This document shows, in pieces, positions 19,746-27,870 of a stretch of 64,000 nucleotides of DNA (within the stretch, counting starts at the first letter, position 1; each line of letters opens with the position of its first letter). Made by a program: the position numbers and the translations under genes. Below the pieces are notes generated by a model. The model searched no databases. It worked only from the letters and a program-made list of their open reading frames with translations, and was not told the origin of the DNA. Source of the DNA: Streptomyces sp. MUM 2J (GTDB taxonomy: Bacteria > Actinomycetota > Actinomycetes > Streptomycetales > Streptomycetaceae); contig NZ_JADWYM010000024.1 of NCBI RefSeq assembly GCF_022414535.1, forward strand, positions 1 through 64,000, read 5' to 3'.

Positions 19746-20922
19746 AGGTGTCCAGCTCCGCGTCCTCCGCGACGCCGGCGCAGTCGTAGGGGTCCTTCAG
19801 CCAGCCGTCCGGCAGCACCACCCGGTTGTTGCCGGACGTACGGCCGCGGGGCCCGTCGGCGCCGGTCGGCCAGGGCTGGTCGAGGTCGAGTGCGTCCAGG
19901 CCGGCCCGCAGCTCCTCCAGGCCGGAGGTGACCGCGAGCCGCTTGCGCATCTCGGAGCCGACGGCGAAGCCCTTGAGGTACCAGGCGACGTGCTTGCGGA
20001 AGTCGATGACACCGCGGGACTCGTCGCCGATCCACTCGCCGAGCAGCGTGGCGTGCCGGACCATGACGTCGGCGACCTCGCGCAGGGTGGGCCGCGCGTA
20101 CTCCCCGGTGCGGCCCTCGAAGGCGGCGACCAGGTCGGCGAACAGCCACGGCCGGCCCAGGCAGCCGCGGCCGACGACGACGCCGTCGCAACCGGTCTCG
20201 CGGACCATCCTGAGCGCGTCGTCGGCCGACCAGATGTCGCCGTTGCCGAGCACCGGGATCTCCGGCACGTGCTCCTTCAGCCGCGCGATGGCGTCCCAGT
20301 CGGCGGTGCCGCCGTAGTGCTGGGCGGTGGTGCGGCCGTGCAGGGCGACGGCGGTGACGCCCTCCTCGACGGCGATGCGGCCGGCGTCGAGGTAGGTGAG
20401 GTGGTCGTCGTCGATGCCCTTGCGCATCTTCATCGTCACCGGCAGGTCGCCGGCCCCGCCCACGGCCTCGCGCAGGATGGCCCGCAGCAGGTTGCGCTTG
20501 TACGGCAGGGCCGAGCCGCCGCCCTTGCGGGTCACCTTCGGTACCGGGCAGCCGAAGTTCAGGTCGATGTGGTCGGCGAGGTCCTCCTCGACGATCATGC
20601 GGACGGCCTTGCCGACCGTGGCCGGGTCGACGCCGTAGAGCTGGATCGAGCGCGGCTGCTCGGCGGCGTCGAACCTGATCAGCTGCATGGTCTTGTCGTT
20701 GCGCTCGACCAGCGCCCGGGTGGTGATCATCTCGCTGACGAAGAGGCCCTTGCCGCCGCCGGCGCCGTGCTGCGCTGCGCGTCCGCCGAACGATCCGCCT
20801 TCGGCGAACGACCGGCACAGGGTGCGGAAGGGCGCGTTGGTGATCCCCGCCATCGGCGCGAGCACGACGGGGGGCCGGACGGAGTGGGGGCCGATCTTCA
20901 GGGGCGAGGCGGTCGCGGGCAT
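19735..20922 (-). CDS. dusB: tRNA dihydrouridine synthase
   Basis: A 395-residue flavoenzyme that reduces specific uridines of tRNA to dihydrouridine with NADPH. The TIM-barrel start VVLAPMAGITNAPFR (about residues 17-31) binds FMN. The catalytic cysteine lies in DLNFGCPVPKVTRKGGGSAL (about 118). FMN-phosphate contacts include VLGNGDIWSADDA and GCDGVVVGRGCLGRPW. It is longer at the C terminus than the E. coli enzymes, as is usual in actinobacteria. ATG at 20922 is chosen by similarity of the start (PLKIGPHSVRPPVVLAP) to the family; an ATG at 20940 is possible. Its stop codon abuts that of the convergent sulfatase. Confidence 0.95.
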   Translation of the reverse strand: MPATASPLKIGPHSVRPPVVLAPMAGITNAPFRTLCRSFAEGGSFGGRAAQHGAGGGKGLFVSEMITTRALVERNDKTMQLIRFDAAEQPRSIQLYGVDPATVGKAVRMIVEEDLADHIDLNFGCPVPKVTRKGGGSALPYKRNLLRAILREAVGGAGDLPVTMKMRKGIDDDHLTYLDAGRIAVEEGVTAVALHGRTTAQHYGGTADWDAIARLKEHVPEIPVLGNGDIWSADDALRMVRETGCDGVVVGRGCLGRPWLFADLVAAFEGRTGEYARPTLREVADVMVRHATLLGEWIGDESRGVIDFRKHVAWYLKGFAVGSEMRKRLAVTSGLEELRAGLDALDLDQPWPTGADGPRGRTSGNNRVVLPDGWLKDPYDCAGVAEDAELDTSGG

Positions 20923-20978
20923 CCCCCCATTCTGACCCATCGGTCCCACGCCCCACGACCACGACCCTGGACGAGCCA

Positions 20979-21929
20979 TTAGTTAGTCGCACTGTGGAGA
21001 GTAGTGCGTGGGCCCGTGCCCGTGCCGGGGCGTCGACCACCGGACTCCTCCCTCTCCAGGGCGATCGCGTGCAGCCTCTCCAGCCTGCGTCGCGACTCCT
21101 CGTCCGCGGGGACGTAGGTCACCATCCGCGCGCCCAGCTCGGGGTTGAGCCACAGGTCGGTGTGGTCGACGGTGACGCGCCCGACGTAGCGGTTGCGGAA
21201 CTCCTTCAGCCGGGAGCGGTGGACGGCTATCTCGTGGCGGTCCCAGTACTCGCGGAAGTCGGCGGACTGCTCGCGCAGCCGCTTCAGCAGCATCTTCCAG
21301 CCCGGTTCGCCGAGATGGCCCGCCATCGCGGCGCGGAAGCGGGCGGCCATCAGCCGCTGGGTCTCCTCCAGGTGCACGAGCGAGGAGCGCCAGTCGTCGT
21401 CGGTGTAGGACAGGATCAGGCAGTTCCGGTCCTCCGGCGGCACCGCGTCCAGGTCGCACAGCAGCAGGCTGAACGTGCGGTTGTAGGCGACGATGTCGTA
21501 CCGGCTGTTCTGGACCAGGGCCGGCAACGGCTCCAGCTGCTCCAGCACCGCCCGCACCGCCGGCGTCACCGACGGGCAGCTGCGCGCCGGAGTGGGGTCC
21601 ACCGCCCCCGCCAGCTGGAACAGGTGGGCGCGTTCGCCGCCGTCCAGCATCAGCGCGCGGGCCAGGGCGTCCAGGACCTGGACGGAGACCTGGATGTCCC
21701 GGGCCTGTTCGAGCCAGGTGTACCAGGTGACGCCGACCGCGGAGAGCTGGGCGACCTCCTCGCGCCGCAGCCCGGGCGTGCGGCGCCGGCGCCCGCGAGG
21801 CAGGCCGACCTGCTCGGGGGCGATCCGTTCACGGCGGCTGCGCAGGAAGGCGGCCAGCTCGTGGCGGCGGATCTCGGTGCTGTGGGACGCCGCGCCGTCG
21901 GGCTGCGTCTCCTGGGCCAGGATCGTCAT
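20979..21929 (-). CDS. XRE-family regulator with MmyB-like ligand domain
   Basis: A 316-residue protein. The N-terminal helix-turn-helix (about residues 20-85) contains LRREEVAQLSAVGVTWYTWLEQ. The C-terminal MmyB-like domain (about 110-285, NSRYDIVAYNRTFSLLLCDL and VTVDHTDLWLNPELGARMVTY) is PAS-like and thought to bind small hydrophobic ligands. It is divergent from an MFS exporter at 22031 across a 101-bp gap with inverted repeats; such pairs commonly form a regulator/exporter unit. ATG at 21929 has GGAG six bases upstream. The effector is unknown. Confidence 0.9.
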   Translation of the reverse strand: MTILAQETQPDGAASHSTEIRRHELAAFLRSRRERIAPEQVGLPRGRRRRTPGLRREEVAQLSAVGVTWYTWLEQARDIQVSVQVLDALARALMLDGGERAHLFQLAGAVDPTPARSCPSVTPAVRAVLEQLEPLPALVQNSRYDIVAYNRTFSLLLCDLDAVPPEDRNCLILSYTDDDWRSSLVHLEETQRLMAARFRAAMAGHLGEPGWKMLLKRLREQSADFREYWDRHEIAVHRSRLKEFRNRYVGRVTVDHTDLWLNPELGARMVTYVPADEESRRRLERLHAIALEREESGGRRPGTGTGPRTTLHSATN

Positions 21930-21964
21930 GTCTCCAGGGTGCCGCCGCCCGCATCCTGTTGCCA

Positions 21965-22000
21965 GGTACTTCTTGTACCAGGACAACGGCACTCTGGTAC
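21965..22000. promoter_or_regulatory. Candidate operator between the XRE regulator and the MFS gene
   Basis: Three GGTAC-type half-sites. GGTAC at 21965 and GTACC at 21975 form a dyad with a 5-base spacer. GTACCAG (21975-21981) and CTGGTAC (21994-22000) form a perfect 7-bp dyad with a 12-base spacer. The position midway between divergent starts suits an autoregulated operator. The regulator assignment is inference. Confidence 0.55.
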
Positions 22001-22030
22001 CCCCTTCGGCGGCGGAGCAGGCTCGAAGCC

Positions 22031-23458
22031 GTGACCGAAACTGCCACCTCACGTCCCGTCCGCCCGCACCCGTCGCCACCGGAACTGGGCGGCCCCGGGC
22101 TGTTCACCGTGCTGCTCGGCGCAGCACTCCCCCTCGTCGACTTCTTCATCGTCAACGTCGCCCTGCCCACCATCGGCCGGGACCTGGGGACCGGCGAGAG
22201 CGTCCTGGAACTCGTCGTCGCCGGGTACGGCGTCGCCTACGCCGTCCTGCTCGTCCTCGGCGGGCGCCTCGGCGACCTGTTCGGGCGGCGCCGGCTCTTC
22301 CTGGGCGGCATGGCCGCCTTCGGCCTGGCCTCGCTGGCCTGCGGGCTCGCCCCGAACGCCTGGAGCCTGGTCGCGGCCCGCGTCGCGCAGGGCGCCACGG
22401 CCGCCGCGATGCTGCCGCAGGTCCTCGCCACCATCCAGGCGGCGACGTCAGGGCAGCGCCGCGCCAAGGCCATGGGCCTCTACGGAGCGACGGCCGGCCT
22501 GTCCATGGTGGCGGGCCAGATCCTGGGCGGGCTGCTGGTCGCCGCCGACCTGTGGGGCAACGGCTGGCGGCTGGTGTTCCTGGTCAACGTGCCGGTCGTG
22601 CTGCTCGGGCTGGTGCTCGCCGCCCGGACCGTTCCGGAGACCCGCTCGCAGGCGCCGGAGCCGGTCGACGGTCCCGGCACCGTGCTGCTGGCCGTGGCCC
22701 TGCTGGTCCTGCTGGCCCCGCTCACCGAGGGGCGGGCCGCGGGCTGGCCGCTGTGGACGTGGCTGTCGCTGGCCGCGTTCCCCCTGGCGACGGGCGCGTT
22801 CTTCGCGGTGGAGCGCCGGGCCGACCGCGCCGGACGGACTCCGCTGGTGCCGCCGAGGCTGCTGGCACTGCTGACGCTGCGCCGCGGGCTGGTGATGATC
22901 CTGCCGTTCTCGATCGGCTTCAGCGGCTTCATGTTCGTGATGGCCGTCGCCCTCCAGCAGGGCGCGGGCCTCGGCCCGGTCCGGGCCGGTCTCGCCCTGG
23001 CACCGCTCGCCGTCGCCTTCTTCCTCGTCTCGCTGGCCGGGCCCCGTCTGGTCGCCCGCCACGGGACCCGGGTGATCACCGCGGGTGCGGTGCTCCACGG
23101 CGCCGGCCTGGCGCTGATCGCGCTGGCCGCCCGGTGGTCCTGGCCGGACCTGGGGGTCGTCGCGCTGCTGCCCGGCGGAGCCGTGGCGGGCGCCGGGCAG
23201 GCGCTGCAACTGCCCGTCCTCTACCGGGTCGTCCTGTCCGAGGTGCCGCCCGCCCGGGCAGGCGTCGGCAGCGGCGTGATGAGCACCACGCAGCAGGCCG
23301 CACTCGCCCTGGGCGTGGCGACCGTCGGCACCCTCTTCCTCTCCCTGACCCCGCACATCGGGATGCGGGACGCCCTGCTGACGGCCCTGTGCGTGCAGCT
23401 GGCCGGGGTGGTCCTGACGGGGTTGCTCAGTCTGCGGCTGCCGCGCGCCATCGGCTGA
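22031..23458 (+). CDS. MFS drug-efflux-type transporter (DHA2 group)
   Basis: A 475-residue membrane protein with about 14 predicted helices. MFS motif A is present as GGRLGDLFGRRRLF (about residue 78), with the DHA2-type start VDFFIVNVALPTIGRDL at about 37 and the motif-C-like GATAGLSMVAGQILGGLL at about 155. Such proteins export drugs or small hydrophobic molecules with proton antiport. The divergent XRE/MmyB regulator suggests inducible expression. The GTG start at 22031 follows the weak ribosome binding site GGAGCAGG. The substrate is not predictable. A G/C hairpin at 23496-23512 follows the gene. Confidence 0.9.
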   Translation: MTETATSRPVRPHPSPPELGGPGLFTVLLGAALPLVDFFIVNVALPTIGRDLGTGESVLELVVAGYGVAYAVLLVLGGRLGDLFGRRRLFLGGMAAFGLASLACGLAPNAWSLVAARVAQGATAAAMLPQVLATIQAATSGQRRAKAMGLYGATAGLSMVAGQILGGLLVAADLWGNGWRLVFLVNVPVVLLGLVLAARTVPETRSQAPEPVDGPGTVLLAVALLVLLAPLTEGRAAGWPLWTWLSLAAFPLATGAFFAVERRADRAGRTPLVPPRLLALLTLRRGLVMILPFSIGFSGFMFVMAVALQQGAGLGPVRAGLALAPLAVAFFLVSLAGPRLVARHGTRVITAGAVLHGAGLALIALAARWSWPDLGVVALLPGGAVAGAGQALQLPVLYRVVLSEVPPARAGVGSGVMSTTQQAALALGVATVGTLFLSLTPHIGMRDALLTALCVQLAGVVLTGLLSLRLPRAIG

Positions 23459-23495
23459 CACGGGGCGCGGCCCGGACACCGCCCGGCCGAACCGG

Positions 23496-23512
23496 GCCCG
23501 CCGGCGGCGGGC
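23496..23512 (+). terminator. Terminator after the MFS gene
   Basis: GCCCGCC-N3-GGCGGGC followed by TTG, 37 bases after the MFS stop codon. Confidence 0.6.
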
Positions 23513-23574
23513 TTGCTGCACACTCCTTGCTGCGCACATCGGCAGTCGCACGACGGCCGCGGGAGGCGTCATGC

Positions 23575-23860
23575 CGCAGATCGACACGTCCGGCCTCTCC
23601 CCCACACGCGCACGGCAGGGGTCGTGGAAACGTCCGGCGGCGCGGAAGACGGCCCGGGTCGTCCGGTCGGGGTCGGCGGTGGCAAAGGCACCGGCGTCGA
23701 CGCCCGCGCGGACGACCCGGGTCAGCTGGGCGATCAGGCCGGCGATCTGTTGGCGACGGCCGTGCCGTTCTCCCCGACCGGGACCATGTACGTGGCGAAC
23801 AGCTCCGGACCCTCGCCGGCCTCGCTCCGCTCGGCCCGGAACAGGGCCTCCAGCCGGGGT
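23575..23860 (-). pseudogene. Fossil of a TetR-family regulator (C-terminal part, frameshifted)
   Basis: On the minus strand the sequence reads PRLEALFRAERSEAGEGPELF and on to VGENGTAVAN. After a one-base slip near 23750 it continues in another frame as QIAGLIAQLTRVVRAGVDAG, FATADPDRTTRAVFRAAGRF and HDP. Together these match the ligand-binding half of TetR regulators (the pattern aGvdaGaFa-aDp-raaravFdA--rFhDP). The N-terminal DNA-binding domain and an intact end are absent. At the upstream edge lies the dyad TGACAG-N10-CTGTCA (23860-23881), perhaps a remnant of its operator or a recombination scar. Confidence 0.65.
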
Positions 23861-24104
23861 GACAGATTTCCATAGCTGTCAGCCGTCCCTTGTCAACCCT
23901 CTCGGCGCCCAGGACACATGACGGCCGAAAAGGTTGTACGCGCCCTCGTTGCGCCTTCGTCCCGCTTCCGTACCGCTTCGTATGCCGAACGTAAATGCAA
24001 TTGACATGTAATGGACACCTGCGGGGATGATGGAGCATCAGTGGATCTTGAGGGCGGGGCACCCCCGGCCCTCGGTCCGTTCCTCGAACCATCTGGAGAC
24101 ACAC
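23861..24104. promoter_or_regulatory. Upstream region of the FG-GAP protein gene
   Basis: About 240 bases with locally lower GC. TTGACA occurs at about 24002 in an AATTGACATGTAATGG context and could be a -35 box, but I cannot place a matching -10. The ribosome binding site GGAG precedes the GTG at 24105. Confidence 0.4.
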
Positions 24105-25040
24105 GTGGCCAAGAGCTCCGGCACGAACGTGCGTCAGACGCTGGCGCGCGTCACGGCTGCGGCGCTGACCGCCGCTCTCGCGGTGACCGGGACCAGCGCC
24201 TTCGCCGCCGACGGCACCGGGCCCTCCTTCCACCCCCTCGGCACCCAGGGCAAGACGTCCGGCCCCGAGCGGTTCAGCACGTCCACCACCGCGGCCACCG
24301 CCGAGGACGCCCAGGTCAACCCGTTGTACGGGGTCGACAACAACGGCGACATGTGGGCCTACGGCCTGGACGGCAACGGCGGCCTCACGGCCCGCGTCGA
24401 CGTGGGCGACGGTTGGAAGTACACCCGCTTCATCACTCAGGTCGACCACGACAACGACGGCTCGGCCGACGGCATCTGGCACGTCACCAACGGCAACCTC
24501 TACAGCTGGCTCGACACGGACGTCGACCCCGTCCAGGTGGGCCACGGCTGGAACATCTACAACCGCCTGCTCTCGGCCGGCAACCTCGGCGGCGCCGTCG
24601 CGGACGACCTGATCGCCCGCGACGACGACGGCGTGCTGTGGCTGTACCTCGGCTACGGAAACGGCAAGGTGACCAGCCGCTACCGGGTCGGCGGCGGCTG
24701 GAACACCTACAGCCGCATCGCGGGCAAGGGCGACCTCACCGGCGACGGCAAGGACGACATCGTCGCCGAGGACACCTCCGGCGTCCTGTGGCTCTACAAG
24801 GGCACCGGCGACTACAAGGCGCCGTTCGAGTCCCGCACCCGCATCGGCGGTGGCTGGTGGGTCTACAACGGGATCGTTTCGGTCGGTGACATCGACATCG
24901 ACGGCATCACCGACCTCATCGCCCGCGACAAGGACGGCGCGCTGTGGCTCTACAAGGGCACCGGCAACGCCGCCGCCCCGTTCCAGTCCCGCGTGAAGAT
25001 CGGCAACGGCGGCTGGAACACCTACCGCCTGCTGTTCTGA
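24105..25040 (+). CDS. Secreted FG-GAP/VCBS-repeat protein
   Basis: A 311-residue exported protein. A Sec signal peptide covers about residues 1-35 (RVTAAALTAALAVTGTSAFA). The rest is built from repeated propeller-like units of about 50 residues, each with an Asp-rich calcium-type loop (DGDGKDDI, DIDIDGITDLIARDKDG, DHDNDGSADGIW) followed by LWLYKGTG and WNTY strands. At least four to five units are visible. Such domains bind ligands or calcium; no enzymatic domain is attached. GTG start at 24105 with GGAG seven bases upstream. It is a single gene ending before a very strong terminator. The biological role is unknown. Confidence 0.85.
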   Translation: MAKSSGTNVRQTLARVTAAALTAALAVTGTSAFAADGTGPSFHPLGTQGKTSGPERFSTSTTAATAEDAQVNPLYGVDNNGDMWAYGLDGNGGLTARVDVGDGWKYTRFITQVDHDNDGSADGIWHVTNGNLYSWLDTDVDPVQVGHGWNIYNRLLSAGNLGGAVADDLIARDDDGVLWLYLGYGNGKVTSRYRVGGGWNTYSRIAGKGDLTGDGKDDIVAEDTSGVLWLYKGTGDYKAPFESRTRIGGGWWVYNGIVSVGDIDIDGITDLIARDKDGALWLYKGTGNAAAPFQSRVKIGNGGWNTYRLLF

Positions 25041-25220
25041 CCCCCGGACTCCGCCGCACGGAGAACACCGGGACGGGCCGCTCCCTTTCCACAGGGGGGC
25101 GGCCCGTCCGCGTTCCGCAGGGGGCGGCCCGTCCGCCTCGGCCCCGGGAGACGCACGGTCCGGGGCGGGGCGCGCGGAGGAGGGCCGGGACGAAGAGCCG
25201 GACCACCCCGGACACACCGC

Positions 25221-25263
25221 GGCCCCCGGTACGGGATCCACAGCGGATCCCGTACCGGGGGCC
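25221..25263. terminator. Perfect 19-bp stem between convergent genes
   Basis: Arms GGCCCCCGGTACGGGATCC and GGATCCCGTACCGGGGGCC enclose the loop ACAGC. It lies between the convergent FG-GAP protein gene and glyS, 16 bases past the glyS stop, and should stop transcription from both. Confidence 0.9.
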
Positions 25264-25278
25264 GACCGGCGGGCGGGA

Positions 25279-26661
25279 CTAGGCGCCGATCAGGCGCCCG
25301 GCCAGGTAGGCCTCGATCTGGTCCAGCGAGACCCGCTCCTGCTTCATCGAGTCACGCTCACGCACGGTCACGGCGTTGTCGTCCAGGGTGTCGAAGTCGA
25401 CGGTGACGCAGTACGGCGTGCCGATCTCGTCCTGGCGGCGGTAGCGGCGGCCGATGGCGCCGGCGTCGTCGAACTCGATGTTCCAGTGCTGGCGCAGCGC
25501 CTGCGCGAGGCCCTTGGCCTTCGGCGACAGCTCCGGGTTGCGGGACAGCGGCAGCACCGCCACCTTCACCGGGGCCAGGCGGTGGTCCAGGCGCAGCACG
25601 GTGCGCTTCTCCATCTTGCCCTTGGCGTTGGGCGCCTCGTCCTCGACGTAGGCGTCGAGGAGGAAGGCCAGCATGGTGCGGCCGACGCCCGCCGCGGGCT
25701 CGATGACGTACGGAGTCCAGCGCTCGCCGGCCTCCTGGTCGAAGTAGGACAGGTCCTGGCCCGAGGCCTTGGCGTGGGAGGAGAGGTCGTAGTCGGTGCG
25801 GTTGGCGACGCCCTCCAGCTCGCCCCACTCGCTGCCGCCGAACTGGAAGCGGTACTCGATGTCGGCGGTGCGCTTGGAGTAGTGGGAGAGCTTCTCCTTC
25901 GGGTGGTCGTACCAGCGCATGTTCTCAGTGCGCAGGCCCAGGCCCGTGTACCAGTTCCAGCGCTGCTCCATCCAGTACTCGTGCCACGTCTCGTCCTCGC
26001 CGGGCTTGACGAAGAACTCCATCTCCATCTGCTCGAACTCGCGGGTGCGGAAGATGAAGTTGCCCGGCGTGATCTCGTTGCGGAACGACTTGCCCATCTG
26101 CGCGATGCCGAACGGCGGCTTGCGGCGCGAAGTGGTCTGCACCTGGGCGAAGTTGGTGAAGATGCCCTGTGCGGTCTCGGGCCGCAGGTAGGCGATGGAG
26201 CCGGAGTCCTGAGTGGGGCCGAGGTGGGTGGAGAGCAGGCCGGAGAACTGCTTGGGCTCGGTGAACTGCCCCTTGTTGCCGCAGTTGGGGCAGTTGATGT
26301 CGGCCAGGCCGTTCTCGGGGGCGCGGCCCTTCTTCTCCTCGTAGGCCTCCTCCAAGTGGTCAGCGCGGAACCGCTTGTGGCAGGAGGTGCACTCGGTGAG
26401 GGGGTCGGTGAACGTGGCGACATGGCCGGAGGCGACCCAGACCTCGGGGGCCAGGACGACGGACGAGTCGATACCGACGACGTCCTCGCGCGACGTCACC
26501 ATGTAGCGCCACCACTGGCGCTTGATGTTCTCCTTGAGCTCGACACCCAGCGGACCGTAGTCCCAGGCGGCGCGCTGTCCGCCGTAGATCTCACTGCAGG
26601 GGAATACGAAGCCACGGCGCTTGCTCAGGCTGACGATGGTGTCGATCTTGTCGGCGGCCAC
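25279..26661 (-). CDS. glyS: Glycyl-tRNA synthetase
   Basis: A 460-residue class II synthetase of the alpha2 (eukaryote/Gram-positive) type that charges tRNA-Gly. Motif 1 lies around KRQWWRYMVTSREDVVGIDSS, and motif 2 around FRNEITPGNFIFRTREFEQMEME (about residues 195-215). Motif 3 lies around GVGRTMLAFLLDAY. A Cys4 zinc site is visible (CTSCHKRF and CPNCGNKG). The C-terminal anticodon-binding domain follows from about 360. The start is GTG at 26661 with GAGAG upstream. The leader contains a hairpin with repeats that may be regulatory. Confidence 0.97.
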   Translation of the reverse strand: MAADKIDTIVSLSKRRGFVFPCSEIYGGQRAAWDYGPLGVELKENIKRQWWRYMVTSREDVVGIDSSVVLAPEVWVASGHVATFTDPLTECTSCHKRFRADHLEEAYEEKKGRAPENGLADINCPNCGNKGQFTEPKQFSGLLSTHLGPTQDSGSIAYLRPETAQGIFTNFAQVQTTSRRKPPFGIAQMGKSFRNEITPGNFIFRTREFEQMEMEFFVKPGEDETWHEYWMEQRWNWYTGLGLRTENMRWYDHPKEKLSHYSKRTADIEYRFQFGGSEWGELEGVANRTDYDLSSHAKASGQDLSYFDQEAGERWTPYVIEPAAGVGRTMLAFLLDAYVEDEAPNAKGKMEKRTVLRLDHRLAPVKVAVLPLSRNPELSPKAKGLAQALRQHWNIEFDDAGAIGRRYRRQDEIGTPYCVTVDFDTLDDNAVTVRERDSMKQERVSLDQIEAYLAGRLIGA

Positions 26662-26690
26662 GGTGCTCTCTTCATTACGACGACGGGCGT

Positions 26691-26707
26691 TGAAGCGAGA
26701 CGCTTCA
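26691..26707 (-). promoter_or_regulatory. Hairpin in the glyS leader
   Basis: TGAAGCG-AGA-CGCTTCA is a perfect 7-bp stem 30 bases before the glyS start. A third copy of TGAAGC occurs about 10 bases further upstream on the minus strand and could pair alternatively. It might be an attenuator or an mRNA-stability element. It has none of the landmarks of a T-box. Confidence 0.4.
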
Positions 26708-26787
26708 GAGCGAATGCTTCAGGGTACCGGCGCATGCTCCCCCTCAACCAAATCGCCCCTGCGAACCGGGCCGCACCCCGAAGCTTG

Positions 26788-26825
26788 TTGACAACGGTTT
26801 CCAGTTTCGTTGAAAATGAGTGTCA
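26788..26825 (+). promoter_or_regulatory. znuA promoter with overlapping Zur box, probably leaderless
   Basis: A -35 TTGACA (26788-26793) is 18 bases from a -10-like GAAAAT (26812-26817), which would place the transcription start at or next to the ATG at 26825. TGAAAATGAGTGTCA (26811-26825) matches the Streptomyces Zur box TGAAAATGATTTTCA at 13 of 15 positions and covers both -10 and start. Binding of zinc-loaded Zur would block the promoter. Confidence 0.78.
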
Positions 26826-27784
26826 TGAACGCTCGACGACGCCTCATACCCGCACTGGCCACCGCCGCCGTCGCCGCCCTCGGCGCGACCACGCTCACCG
26901 CCTGCTCCACCGACAGCGCAGCCGCCGGCACCGCGGGCACGTTCGACGTCGTCGCGTCGTTCTACCCGATGGCCTACCTCGCCGAGCAGATCGGCGGCAG
27001 CCACGTGCACGTCACCAGCCTCACCGAGCCCGGCCAGGAGCCGCACGACCTGGAGATCAGCGCCCGGCAGATCGTGCGGCTGGAGAAGGCCGACGCCGTC
27101 CTCTACCTCCGGGGCCTGCAGCCCGCCGTCGACAAGGCCGTCGCCCAGTCCGGCACCGGCACGAAGATCGACGCGGCGACCCTGACCACACTGGAGCAGC
27201 ACGGCAACGAGGTCGGCGGTCACGCCGCCGCACACGACCACGAGCACGGCGACGAAGAGGGACGCGAGGACCCGCACATCTGGCTCGACCCGGTGAAGTA
27301 CGCGGAGGTCGCCAAGGGCGTCGGCAGCGCCTTCGAGAAGGCCGACCCCGACCACGCGGCCGACTACCGGAAGAACACCTCCGTGCTGCTCCGGAAGCTG
27401 GCGGACCTCGACACGAGCTTCCGGACCGGACTGGCGAACACCCGCACCAAGGTCTTCGTCACCACCCACGCCGCCTTCGGCTACCTCGCCGAGCGCTACG
27501 GCCTCACCGAGGAGGCCATCTCCGGCCTCGACCCCGAGTCCGAGCCGAGCGCCGCGCGCGTGAAGGACCTGGAGAGCATGGCGAAGGCCGACGGTGTCTC
27601 CACCGTCTTCTACGAGACCCTCGTCAGCGACAAGACCGCCCGGACCATCGCCGAGGACACGGACCTGAGGACCGACGTCCTCGACCCGGTCGAGGGCATC
27701 ACCGACGCGTCCCGCGGCGACGACTACATCGAGGTCATGCAGGCCAACCTCAAGGCCCTGCAGACCGCCCTGGGCGCCAAGTGA
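26825..27784 (+). CDS. znuA: Zinc ABC transporter substrate-binding lipoprotein
   Basis: A 319-residue cluster A-I metal-binding protein. The lipoprotein signal ends at the lipobox LTAC (Cys about residue 27). Metal ligands are expected from His residues in the early domain (PHDLEIS, about 76), in DPHIWLDP (about 148), and in FVTTHAAFGYLAERYG (about 213), plus a late Asp. A His/Asp-rich loop (HAAAHDHEHGDEEG, about 135) is typical of zinc carriers. It is followed by the ATPase and permease genes. The start is the ATG at 26825; the mRNA is probably leaderless and controlled by Zur. Confidence 0.95.
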   Translation: MNARRRLIPALATAAVAALGATTLTACSTDSAAAGTAGTFDVVASFYPMAYLAEQIGGSHVHVTSLTEPGQEPHDLEISARQIVRLEKADAVLYLRGLQPAVDKAVAQSGTGTKIDAATLTTLEQHGNEVGGHAAAHDHEHGDEEGREDPHIWLDPVKYAEVAKGVGSAFEKADPDHAADYRKNTSVLLRKLADLDTSFRTGLANTRTKVFVTTHAAFGYLAERYGLTEEAISGLDPESEPSAARVKDLESMAKADGVSTVFYETLVSDKTARTIAEDTDLRTDVLDPVEGITDASRGDDYIEVMQANLKALQTALGAK

Positions 27785-27870
27785 CCTCCACGGAGATCAC
27801 GGTGGAGCACGGGGGCCGCAGGGACCAGAGGGACCACAGGGAGCACAACGCCGACCGCAAGGAGGACCGC

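Noticed and set aside
26662..26760. T-box riboswitch upstream of glyS
   Set aside because: No T-box consensus, specifier stem or long leader; only one short hairpin is seen.
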